A stretch of 64,000 nucleotides of DNA from Lumbricus terrestris (taxonomy: Eukaryota > Annelida > Clitellata > Crassiclitellata > Lumbricidae), in NCBI GenBank assembly GCA_949752735.1, contig OX457053.1, positions 8,173,813-8,237,812 of the forward strand. The letters are read 5' to 3'. Position numbers and translations under genes: made by a program. Below, one piece after another: positions 30,066 to 42,900 of the stretch (positions are counted from its first letter, which is position 1; each line of letters opens with the position of its first letter). The notes under the pieces are model-generated. The model searched no databases and was not told the DNA's origin. It was given only the letters and a program-made list of their open reading frames with translations.

Positions 30066-30968
30066 TGATGAATATTGTCTTGGCTGCTGGGCAGCTATGA
30101 CTATTCTGCTATATAAGTTAAAGTTCCTTGTGTTCTACAAATTTTTAAAACTTGTTTGAGTTTTGTTTTCGTTTTTTTCCATTCAGATTAATCTTCTGTT
30201 TCGTCAATTAATTGGCATTAGCCAATTATGTGCTGTCCCTACAACCCCCATTGTTGGCTGCATACTGCATAGTAAAAGGGTTGCCCATAATCAAGTATCT
30301 ATGGCTTCTGTATTGTACATTTTCATTGGGTACCTGTGAATATGGCTTTGGCGACTTGACTTTTATGGGCGCTCTAGAAGTTCCGAGTTTACGATTACAA
30401 TTGCCTGAACTATTTTCCGACATAATTATTCTATGACTGTTTTTAGGCGATAACAGTTGTGAAATGTCGTCAGCAGAGCCGTAGCAACTGGATTTAGCTT
30501 TGACTGAAACAGGGATGCCACTCTTAGCTTTTTCCACCTAGATCTAGGTTTGTTTGGTCGTCTGGGTTTCTAGTTCGTCGGTCAGGATCTAGCTTCTTTC
30601 TCACGGCCGTTTGCCCAACTTTTTGGCATAAAAATTTATTTTTTAAAAGTGAAAATGCACAAAGGACGTGAAAAAGTCGAAAATTTTGTGAATTTGAACA
30701 AACAAATTGTGAATTTGGAAGCGAAAGACTAAAAAAGTCATCAGAAATTTAAATTTCATCGGGAAGGAAAAGAGAGCAAATTTTAATCATCGTATGACTA
30801 AAAATAAGGTCGTCACAAATTTCAAGCCGGACAAAATAATGTAAAAATTCATGTATTTTAGAAAAAAACTCAATCTAGCCTTTTCTAGTTTTGTTTTGGA
30901 CCGAATCTGACCTTTTTCAAAATGGCATCCCTGGTCTGAATGATCAATTAGAGTGGTCGCCGGTCAAG
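30066..30968. other. Region upstream of NAA25
   Basis: Between the SINE and the NAA25 start codon. I see no TATA box at a convincing distance and no other gene. 30640-30850 has A-rich sequence with aaaaagtcatcaga-like phrases that recur in several repeats here (22030, 40240, 50500). Confidence 0.5.
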
Positions 30969-33900
30969 ATGTCGTCGGGTCGAAGCCATGTGGACGTCAA
31001 CGAAAGACGTTTACGTCCTATCTACGGTAATCGACCGCTCCCATATCCGCGATTCACCATATTAATATTTCTTACTATTAAACTGGTTGATTTACTTAGC
31101 CTGATATTGCGTTTGTTGGTAGTAATGGTTGCCCGATGATTTCCCGTTGGGCTACAGTGGTTCTTTCTGCTTACAGATAGCATAACGATACGATATAGAC
31201 ATTTGTTTTTATTTCTGAACGGTCAATAGTCTTTACTGCGTTTCTTACTTAATAGCTTTAGTCTTGCTCGACTTTAGAATGCATATGGGACGTGGATTAA
31301 AGTCCAGATCCGGATCCACGAAACTGGCGCGTTCAGGTTGAAATGGCCGTTGTGTATGGACAATTAAACTTGTTTGTTCCAAAGTAGGCCAAATCTCACA
31401 CATACTTACCGAAAACTTGGTTGTAAACGTTGCGTAAACGCTTATTAAAATCAGCCGATTTGGAGCCAGCGATGGCTCGCTGCAATTTAGAATAGTATAG
31501 AAGATTCCATATAACGTGTTTTGGGCATTTAATAGTTGTTTGCAACTAAGGAAGTCAATTCAATCTTAAGTGAACCAATTCACGGGTTTGGCCCATGTCT
31601 TGCATGTGCAGTGAGATGCTAGGACAACATATTTTGGACCCAGTGGTGTAATCTTTCACTGGTAAACAGTTATAATTTTGTAAGCAAATTGCTTAGTGCT
31701 TTTCATTTACCAAACTTCTAATTAATGCACAGTAAGATTTGGTGCATAGAGATCCTTAAAATAGATTTCCCATCAATGTGTCTATCCCAGATTACAAGAG
31801 CAAAAAAGGCGCATTACGGACTTCTTTTGAGTGGTGGTATATTTTTTTAGGATTGCAAAATGACTGATTGAGTTTCATTGTATTTGTTTATGCAGATTGT
31901 CTGGATAATGGAAATAACAAAAAGGCAATCCAAGAAGCTGACAGGATATTGAAAAAGCAGAGAGATTTCACTTGTGCAAAGGTGCCTTTTTGTGTGATTA
32001 ATCCAGTCCATTTATCTCATCACCAGGACGTAAATCTAACTAGTGATTGAGATTGAGCTTTGAAAGTCCAGGCTTTTTGTATCCTCTGTCTTGGCTCTTG
32101 GTTTTGCATTTCCAGACTTAAAACGAGTTGCTACTCTTGAGAACGTTTATGTAAAAGCGATTTTGTATGAAGGTTCGGTTATAACATATCTGAAGATTAC
32201 ACCATAATCTGCCCGAATTCTATTTGTAAACCCTGCATTTAATTGATGCCAGGGAGCCAACACGTGGCAGAAAATTTGTTTGCAGGTGCTGAGGGACAAT
32301 TACCAAAGTAATGAGGCAGATTGGACTAGTGTTAATGCCATGTAAAAAATTTCTGCTCTCAAAGGGCAGTTTCTGCTGGGGTCACCTCTGAGTAGTTATC
32401 TTGCAGAAAAACTTACATATATAAGTCTCCATAATGAATAAATGAATGAATGGTAGTGTTAATTCTGATGTTTAGGCTTTGAAAGCGCTTGCTATGATTC
32501 GTCTGGGACGTCAGGAGGATTCAACTCCGCTTCTACAAGAAGTACATGCTCAGCAGCCCAGCGACGAACCAACACTGCAGGCAATGGCTATGAGCTACAG
32601 GGAATTATACAAGCGTAAGTATCGGCGTAAGTATCGTATCGTATCTATAGATTTATGTAGCGCCTCTCGCAGAATTACTATTCAGACGCGGTCTCATCAC
32701 AGGATTAGTACGATCATTATGTTTGCATGTGCCTTGACTTGTATTTACGGCTTCTGTTTTGTACCTGCAGAGAAAATTTCAATTTTGTTGTGAACATGAA
32801 TGTCTAAGGCAGGGGTATCAAGATTTGTTTAATGGCTGGTCAGTAACAGTATTTTCTAGCAAAGTCACCTGGGCAAAATAGGACTGGGATCTGGAAGGGG
32901 TCTTGGTGAGCTTGCCCCCCAGAAAATATTTAACAAAGTTCAATCATAAAATGGTGCTTTTTAAGCATGAAGACAGTCAAATTTAGGCTTATATGTATCT
33001 TAATTTTGATCTTCACTTTTAGTCATGAGCATCACAGAAGTCTCTAGGCAAGAATGCGTGGGCAGGAAAAATAATATTCTTTTCTATTTATATTGCACCT
33101 CTTCAAGAATTTTTTTTACGAAGTACCAGCCCCGTGTGCTGAGTTTAAGAAAAGTAAGTTGCTGACACTTCAGACCTATGTCTACTAAACCCAGCTTGAA
33201 GGGCTGCCTTTCCTATTCTTTTCTATTTAAATGGCACCTCTTCAAGAAAATTTGTAACAGAACTTTTCACTTGACTATGCAGGACCACACTTGAATACAA
33301 TTAGAAAATAGAAGTAAACATAGTAGCACATTCTCATGATGCAGATTACATGTGCCTGTGAACATTATTGCTTCGACGTTGTTTGTTATCATAAGCCATT
33401 GTTTGTTGTCGTAAGCCAGTGTTTGTTGTCATAAGCAATTGTTTGTTGTCCTAAACCATTGTTGTCATAAGCCATTGTTTGTTGTCGTAAGCCATTGTTT
33501 GTTGTTGAAAGCAGTTGTTTGTTGTCATAAGCCGTTATTTGTTGTCATAAGCAGTTGTTTGTTGTCATAAACCATTGTTTGTTGTCGTAAGCCATTGTTT
33601 GTTGTCGTAAGCAGTTGTTTGTTGTCATAAGCCGTTGTTTGTTGTCATAAGCAATTGTTTGTTGTCACGAGTCATTGTTTCTTGTAGTAAGCAGTTGTTT
33701 GTTGTCCTAAGCCATTGGTTGGTGTCATAAGCCGTTGTTTGTTGTCGTAAGCCGTTGCTTGTTGTCGTAAGCTAAAGGAGTATGTTAATTTTGTTGTTCT
33801 CTACACAGTTGACCTAATCGCCGACATGTATGAGAATGCGTACAAGAAGAAGTCGGACAGCGAGGACATCCTGAACGCGCTCTTCATGGCCTACGTTCGG

Positions 33901-36900
33901 ATTGGCAACTACAAGAAGCAGCAGCAGATCGCCATGGCGCTGCACAAGCTCCGCCCACTGAAGAATCCGTACTACTTCTGGGCCGTCATGAGTATCGTTA
34001 TGCAGGTATGACGTTCTAAAATTTATCAGTAAAGGAAAATATATTAGTTGTACATATCGTCTGTTATAAATAGTTAAGTACCATTTTTAAGTACCCGATG
34101 ATATTTTAAAGAAAGAGGATTAGTATTCTGGCTTCTGTTACTGTGTTTTAATTTGTTCCACATTTTCTCTTTAGGCTAATGAAAACGAAAAGTTGGGAAA
34201 GGCGATGTTCCTGCCACTGGCAGAGAAGATGGTTTTGAAATTCATCAATGAAGGAAGACTAGAGGCAGAGGCTGGTTCGTCTGTTACTTGCTGTCATTAC
34301 TTCAAAATAGATTCGGCTGTACTGTCCGTGAAATTCCAAGTAGCATTATCAAATTGTATATTAAAGCATTTGTAAAGTGCCTTTAACAGGGTCAACCATT
34401 CAGGTGCACTCCCAGTACAAGAACACGAGAGAAGAAATAGGTTTTGAAAAGATTAAACGATTGGTTGTTGTTTTTCAATTCATTTCTGTTGTATAATTTG
34501 TTTCATGCAGTAGTTTTTCGTTTTGCACTATTACCACTGCCAAATGTTATCCTGAGAGAAAGAATTATTCCTGTCTCATCCAGCTCCATTTGACCCTTTT
34601 GGATTGATCCTTTGACTTGTGCATCAATTACTTGAAAATTTAGTTTGTGCTGATTGCTGTTATTTTGTCTTTGGGGCTTTGGCTGATGCGCTGTCAATTA
34701 ACAGTTTTTACCTTCCTGCTTTCACTTCTGGACTTAGGTAAGACTCAATTTGGTTTGGCACTAGTACTGAGCTGTTGAGTGTCTAGAGTATCTTAAATGT
34801 ACTTGTGGTAAAGCATGAGATGGTGTTGTCATCGCTTTGTAGAAGTTCGGATTTACTTGATCATACTTCAGTCGATGGCAAAGTATGAAGAAGCGTTGAG
34901 CGTTCTCGAAGGATCATTATCAGGTGAGGAAACAGTTTTCATGACTGCACGTTCTTAGTCACGCATGTAATTGTTATTGCTTGTAATCTGACAATTATGC
35001 AGCAAGAAGGAACTCAACAAGGGTGCTCCTGTGAAGTTAATGTTGAATAAATAAATTACTTCAGGCACTTGTGAAATTGTGGAATGGACAAACTGCGGTG
35101 CTCAAGCCGCAGCTCTTGAGGAAGAATATTCCAGCTTCTAAACTGAGTTGTAACAGGGTGCATGCAAAGGCTAGTTAGGAGTCCATTAGTAGGTCACCAA
35201 AGGATGCCACGACCTGGATCCAGCCCACATTAGGGTGTTTGCTAAAGATGCTACAGTACCCGGACCCACAGTTTTGAGGGGCCCACAGTTATGTTTATGT
35301 ACATTGTACGGGGTGGGTTGATGGGTTGTTAAAACGGGGACATTGATTAGTCACAGCATGAGAGCCAGCACATTAAGAAAGTTGAAACTCCGTCTCACGC
35401 TGTTGACGGTCTTTCTTTTTTTGTAGAAAAGCTCATCTCTGAACCGGACTTTCCGCAATTTCTTGAAGTCGAGTTGCTGACAAAGTTGGGCCGATGGTCA
35501 TCCGTCAACGCAGGCTACAGGAAGCTCATCGAAAAGAAGTTAGTCAGCATCTGGTTGCTCGAAATCTCACAAAGTGTTTCATTAATTGGATGTTGATGAA
35601 GCTATTTGGAAAGTAGTATAAATGTGCTGGCTTATGGTATTTTGCATTACGTTATCAAAGTAAATTTAGCTCCATATGCGAAGGAACCATTAGCAATTGT
35701 AATTAGTGTCTTTTATTGTGCCAACTGATATCTGATGCACAAGGCATCAACCATTGGCACTCCAAAGCCGTAATCTTTTATCATGCCGGTATGTTGGGCA
35801 CAGTGCCCACATGGCATCAGCTGTAGCTTGTAGTTTAGCTTGTGGTTATAATTCTGGTAATTTCCATAAGATGTTGACATAGCTAGACGGTTGGCAGCTG
35901 TTTGTTGTAAATAAGACTGCTGACATTTTCTTTCAGTCCTGATCACTGGCTGTGCTACAAGGAATATCTTTGCTCCGCATTCATTCTACTCGACTCAAAG
36001 TGGAGTGCAGAAGATGGTAACGCAAACGGGTCGGTAATCTCTTTCTAATGCTCAATGAAATTTCAAGTTATGTAAAGGGCATTGATGATTACTGTTAGTT
36101 TTCTTTTGATGTATTTATTAATTAATTTGTTTATAATGTATTTATTAATTAATTTATATCTAATGTATTTATTATTGGTAGTAGTAATATTTATTAGGCA
36201 TAACTGCCCATGACTGAACTTCATAGTGCAGAGCAATTGTGAGTGAAGGAACAATATTGCCTGATAATATAATATATATATTTTTTTATATTTATTTAAT
36301 ATATTTTTATATTTATTGTATAACACAGTGTTAAAATGATAATATATTTTTTCAATGTAGTATGCATTTCACCATGATCATTGTTTAATTAGTGTTATAA
36401 TTGTCGTTATAATTATCATGAAGTTATACTGTAAAGTTTATCAATCTTTCTGGTTTCTAACTAAATTGATCGTTATTGACTCGTGGTGTTGTTGTCGTTG
36501 TTAAAAGTACAAGATAAACAATTAAACATTTTTCCAGATTAAATCTGTGACTCTGATCTTGATGGATTTTCCAGTACGGATCTTACGGTCGATAATTCCA
36601 TCGAGCGGGTAGTGGAGTTCTTATCGTCAATGGTAAAGGTCGACAGGGAATCGAGGGAAGAGACGGAGAGTCCGAAGTTTCCGTATCCCATTCGAGGTCC
36701 GTACCTCTCTCAACTGGAACTCATGCGACTGCTGAAGGAAAGGGAAGACGAGTCGTGGAACAAAGTCCTCGGTTGGTTAACTGCATTCATTCATTTATTT
36801 AGAGGATTTATATAGAGCGTCTTCAAGAGAACTACTCAGAGGCGCTCCCAGCCACAGCTGAAAACGTAAGATTTGTTCTCGGCTAGTTCTACATTCATTT

Positions 36901-39900
36901 ATTTTGAGGATTTATATGGAACTTCTTCAAGAGACCTACTCAGAGGCACTCCCAGCCTTGCAATAGCCAAGAAAGTAAGATTTGAGTAATTTATAAGAAG
37001 CAGGCGAGTTTAGTCTCTAGGCATCATTTGCAAGTCTAATGGGATGCCATTCCAGATGGGTGACCCACAAGCGAAAAGGCTCAACACTGTCTGATAGAAG
37101 TGCAAACTTGCCATCCTAACCAAAAACTGTCCCTTGCCAAGCAGTAGTGATGCCAGAGGGGCTATTGGGGGCTAAGTCCCCCTAGAAAAGGCCATCCTGT
37201 TTTTTTACATGTAAAAAAGAAATATTTCCATGATTAGCCCCCCCAAAACTGAAAAATATGCATGAGATGATTTTGGCATTTCGACCAGATGGCAAAAAAA
37301 AGGTTGTCATAAATTTTGGCGGATGAAAATGGAAAATTTCCTCCGCAAGGATTCAACCCCCCCAAAATTGATATCTTTCTAGCCGCCGCTGTTGCCAAAT
37401 GTGGTGTGTTGCAATAGTTTATCATGTGTAATGGAATTTCACGCATTTTATGTGTTTTCCTAATGTTGTGTGATATATTTTGTTATAATGTATTATTTCT
37501 AGGAAGTTCTCCTCTGCAGCTCATTCACCAGTATTACGATCGATTTGGTGATAAGCCTTGTTGTTTCGCCGACCTTCGAACGTACCTCGGTCTACTCAAC
37601 CTCTCTGAGCAGCAGCAGGTCTGACCTATTTATTATATGTGTGTATGTCACTCCAACAAATTACTCGAATACACTTTTTTTAATTCATTGGGTGTATTAG
37701 TTAAACGTTAGTTAAGTTTAATTAGTATTATAATTGTCGTTATATAATTGTCGTGTAGTTTATCTTCTATTAATTAACGAGTTTTTCCCGATTGTCTAAG
37801 TTGTGTTCCTGTAATTGTATGAACTTCCTATCATGTGCTATTGTGCGTTTTATTTTACATCATTCCTGGGTGGCCCTATTAGTGGGATTGTCCATCCATT
37901 CACAATCTTCTCTTGAGAACAACAAATTATGTTAATCCTTAAGTTCACTGCCGTAATTGTATTACGTTGGTTCTGGAAATAAATTGAATTGAACATTGTT
38001 TTAACTTTTCCTCTCGCCTTCTTGTCCGTGAGTACTTGTTGGCACAGGTGTTGTAAAGCAGAGTGATTTTCTTCACCTTTCTAGCTATTTATGCTTGGAG
38101 TGGTGGCTACTACAATGTTCTTTGTTGTTGGTTTGTTCATCGTTTTTCAGATGATGGCTGACTTCTCAGAGAGACTCGGAGTACAGAACAAGGACGGTCA
38201 GATCGTCTTAGCATCGGATGTGAGCGGCTAATCTTCCATTAACACATTGAACTAAATTCTGCTTTTCATCAGAAACTATTGTCTAATCTGAATCTAAGAT
38301 AATCTATGAACCTTTGTGGAGCGCTTCTCAAAACAGAGCTGTTCAGAAGTGCTCTCAGCGTGACAGTCGATGAAAAGAGAAAGGTCTTTAAGCAGCAAAG
38401 AGGTGCAGGTGAAATTAACTCCAGAATCCTATAGTTATGTTGAATTAATCTTACCAGTGCAGCAGTTATACGTTAAATGATACTGATTGCACTAAATTCA
38501 TCCATGTGTTTTAAACAAACGGCTAAAACCAAATGAATCTTAGGAATATCTGATGTTGAAAATTTTGCATGAGCGCTGTCTGCTTTTTAAAATTATTATT
38601 GTAAATATTCTGTAAAAATATTGTTGCTGATCTGCTGTGGATTTGATTTTTGTCTTTCAGACGAAGGTGATTCAACGGCATATCCTTCTTGTTCAACTTT
38701 CTCGTTTTCTTGGTTTTCATCGCACGATGTCTTCCAAGGAATGCCTTGTTTTGGCGACGGAACTAATGCAACGCTACACGGATGGACTTAAGTTTGGTAG
38801 GCAATTTATCTGCACGGCTTGGCTTATGTTTGGTTTGCAAATTTATCAAAGAATGGAATGAATTCGAAATGAATATTTTAAAATTTATTTATTACTTACT
38901 AACAGTTTATCTACGCAGTTTCTATGGTGGCTTGTATTTCAATTGCGAATTTATAGAATTGAATGAATTTGAAAAGAATTTTTTAGTTTTTTTCACAATG
39001 TTTATTACTGATACATCTCTACGAATGATAAAAATATCAGATTTATTCGGTGAGTGAGTCATGAGTTTCCAAAAACTTTTGATGCGATTTTGTAAAAATA
39101 ATGTTGGCCTGAATTGTGTTTGTGCTCTGTTTTGCAATTGTAAATATTAGTTTTTATCGTTGAGTAATGTACCAGCGATTTCTCCGTGCCCATCATGTGC
39201 GTTCTGCATCGTGTGCATTGTGCGTTGTGCGTCACATTTTGCGTTGTGCATAGTATGTATTGTGCGTCGTGCGTCACATGTGTTGTGCGTCCGGTGCGTT
39301 GTGCATATGTTGTCAAGCAGTGGCTGGCTTTTGTGTTGACAGGAGAGAAACTGATATCCACTGATCAGCAGTTTGTCGATAGCTACATGTTGTTGCTGGC
39401 ACATTTGCTGTGTGATGTTGCGGCTCAAACGGGTAGGGGAAACTCAGATGGGTACTTTTGGGTAGGGAACTCTTCAGGTAGGGAATTCAAAGAGATAGTG
39501 GAACACAACTCAAACGTCCACTCGGATGGTCACTGGTGCTACGTGTAGATCAGAAAATCATTCGCTCAGCAACTCACGGTTGATGCCTGGTTATTAGATT
39601 GTGGAGGATTACTGATGCACAATAATATTATAATTAATAATAATGTTAATAATAATTGTGATCATGATATTCATTGTTTATTATGGAAATTTACTACTCA
39701 GGAGTGTTCCTGACCTTGGCTGAAAAGGATGTTACAATAATAATTGTAATCATATCAATAATAATAATGATGTAGCCCATTTTGATTTCAGCAAGTACCT
39801 GCTGTTTGACGAATGTCGCTCTGAACTCGGTTTTTGATGGTTTTTAGTTTTTGTTTAGTTGCTTAGAAATATTTATTTAGCTTTTGCTCTTCAATTCTGA

Positions 39901-42900
39901 TCAAGTGGTCATGCACGTAGCAGAAATTGTTGCTGGATTTGAAAGTAAATGATAAGTTTTCCCAACAGCTGAAGTCTTATGTGTTGTTTTCCAGAAAATG
40001 ACCAGTACATCTGGTATGCAATCGTTCTCCTGGAAAAGTCGTTGATAAAGAGTCCGACAAACTTCCAACTGAAACTCTTGGCAATCCAGTTGTATACCCG
40101 ACTCGGTGAGCTTTTTAGTATTTCGATAAAGTTAACGTGTAATGAAATTCTGGCTTATATCGATATTTGTGGCTAAACGGCTCAAGGCCATATCCAGGAT
40201 TTGATTTCGGGGGTGTTTCATCAATTTTCCTTCCCAAAAAACTGATGACCTTTTTTAGTCATCCGACCGAAATCTTCAAAAAATTTGACCAATTAATTAA
40301 TTCTGTTTTTTTTTAAATTTTTCCATGTTGGGGGGTGTTTTCATGGTTTTATTTCATGGTTTTTACAGCATGTAGGCTACTCGTAAATGCATTCTATTAT
40401 TTTTCACATTTTCCATTTCGGGGGGGTGTTCAAACACCCAAAACACCCCTAGCTGCGGCCTTGAAACGGCTGACACCAAATGTTGTCATTGTCAGCATGA
40501 TCATTTTTGCTTCTTTTTCTTGCAGGTGCATTTTTGCCGTGCCTCGCTCTGTACGAATCGCTGGAGATCAAACACATACAGCACGATGCCTTGGGGTAAG
40601 TAGCATTTGATAGTTATGTGGTTGATCTGTATCGCCATCATAATCAAGTTTTGCTATTTTTCGTTTATTGTGTCTGAACTGTAGTTTATCGTTTTTTGAT
40701 TCAACCACAACAGAAGGCACATGTAAACTCAATAATGAAACAGAAACAGAAGTTTTCATTTTATCTATTGATGTCTTTGAACAACAGAGTAGCCCTAAAG
40801 GATATGAAAATTCGCTAGTACAGAGCTGTCCGTTTTTCATTAATGCATTTACAGATCATTGTACAATGTACATATTAACAATTCGCTATGAACAATGTTA
40901 TTATAGATGTGTATAAACCTAAATAGCATTGTCTTGACTAAGCCATGGTCAGGCAATTGATACAACTGCAAAACAATGCTGTAGGAAATTTAAAAAAATT
41001 CTATAGTGCCAGCATATTATAGCATCAGAAGCTTATTTGATCCTAAAAGTACAGAAATCAACTTTTTCTTGTATGTGTTCTAAGCCAATATGGATTATGT
41101 CACAATTCAGCTTTAAAGTGAGTCGTGTGCACTGTACTTTAAAAATCCTTTTATTTTTCTGTAGGTACATCATCTGTAGTCACGTCCTGCGCCTTGGTCA
41201 CCTCAGCTCGGCCCACACCATCTTCGATAGCATCCTCCGTTTCTTTGCAACCGTTCACAAAGACGTACGTTGAAAACCTAAAGGGTTTACTTATTATCGA
41301 TATATTCAGCTGTGCTTACTTGTCAGGTTTCCATGTTTGGGGGATACATTGAGAATTCAGAACTACTTTTAAATTGATTATGGGCAAGCTTGAATGTGCC
41401 TAAGTCATCTCTATGGAATGGACTCCCACCATCTCTTCACTTTGCCTTTTTCTCTGGTAGTCTTTCCTCTCAGGGGTCATACGCACCGTAAGCGCGTCTG
41501 AAAGGCTTCTCCTGAGAGAAGTGCTTGATAAATGGTCATATGCAATATGACACATTCTCGATACTTGGCACTGAATGTTGGTTGAATAATATTTTGTTTT
41601 TGCCTGCAGCATTGATTAGTGAATTTGAAAGTGATTGCGTAAGTTGGGCAATGTACTTGTTACTAGCACGGCAGTCACAGATTTAGAAAAAGTTTATATC
41701 AGATCTGATTATCGAAGAGCAGAGCTCTGCAGGCCAGAATGTTTGAGTGAGCTGATTTGCTCTGAGGAGTGAGGATGTAAAGAAATTCTATGCGTTCCAT
41801 GTTTTTAAACTTCCATGCTCCAATGGCAACCCCAAATATTATCCGATTTAAATTTTTTTAAATTTTATTTCTTTGATCCTTTAAAACATGAGGGCAAGAG
41901 GAAGTGTAATAAATTTTTTACTATATGTTAATTATTGCATGTTAGTTAATTCATTGTGTACATGTGAACGGTGTTATATAGAGATTTTTTACTGAGGTCA
42001 GAGGATTTTTCTGCCGCGTATTTTGTCTTTTTGGATGGTTTTTGTGTTTATGCTACATGTCATTGTTTTGGTTTTCAGACTTCTGATTATCTCATCTCGT
42101 CGTACAAGTATGGATCGTTTCCAAAGGTGAAAAACTTCATTCTTATCAATCCTTTGTTCTTTGAACAATAGCTTTACTCTCCATATTGCATCTCCATTGG
42201 TTTCTGTCCAGCTTGTGGACGCAATATACCATGAGAGTATGAATTTCATGATCTCATTGAGCACATGTCTTGGACAGCCTTTCAAACACCCAGTTGTTTT
42301 ACAGCAGCCCCTCCCTATAGAGTGGAAGACTGAGCCAAACTAGGGACATTCTGATTGATTGAACCATGTCTTCCAAGATCTACGTAATTATGTCTTCTTC
42401 ATGCTTTCTCTGCTTTTGACCCCATGGCATGGAAAGCACTTCCGCTGTCTATTCACCTTATGCCAGATAGGGTTTGCTCAGATGCGTTTTGTCGCAGCCT
42501 TAAGGCGATCCTTTTCAGACGAGGTTGGGCCGGGAGCGCTCCTGAGTAGTAACCTTGAAAGTACGCTACATAAATCTCCATGTTGAATGAGTGAATTTTT
42601 TATGTACAGGTCTTTGTGTGTATGTTTGTATGTCTGCGCTATGGTGGAACTCGTGCATCTTACGATCTACTCAGAAGCGTTGTATCGAAGTTAGTCATGG
42701 CTTACGATTAATTACTTTTACGGTATTTACTTTACTGCGTAACTGTTTCGGTAAATGGTTTTAGGTTCAAGAATTCGTTCGTCTTCGCCATCGGTTGCAG
42801 AATTCGTTGCAGTTTGCGTCGTCAACGGTGGAAAAGTTGCTTTTAGAATTAATTACGAACACCAGCAGGTATGTTTGTATGTTGACAGTGTCAGGTGAAT

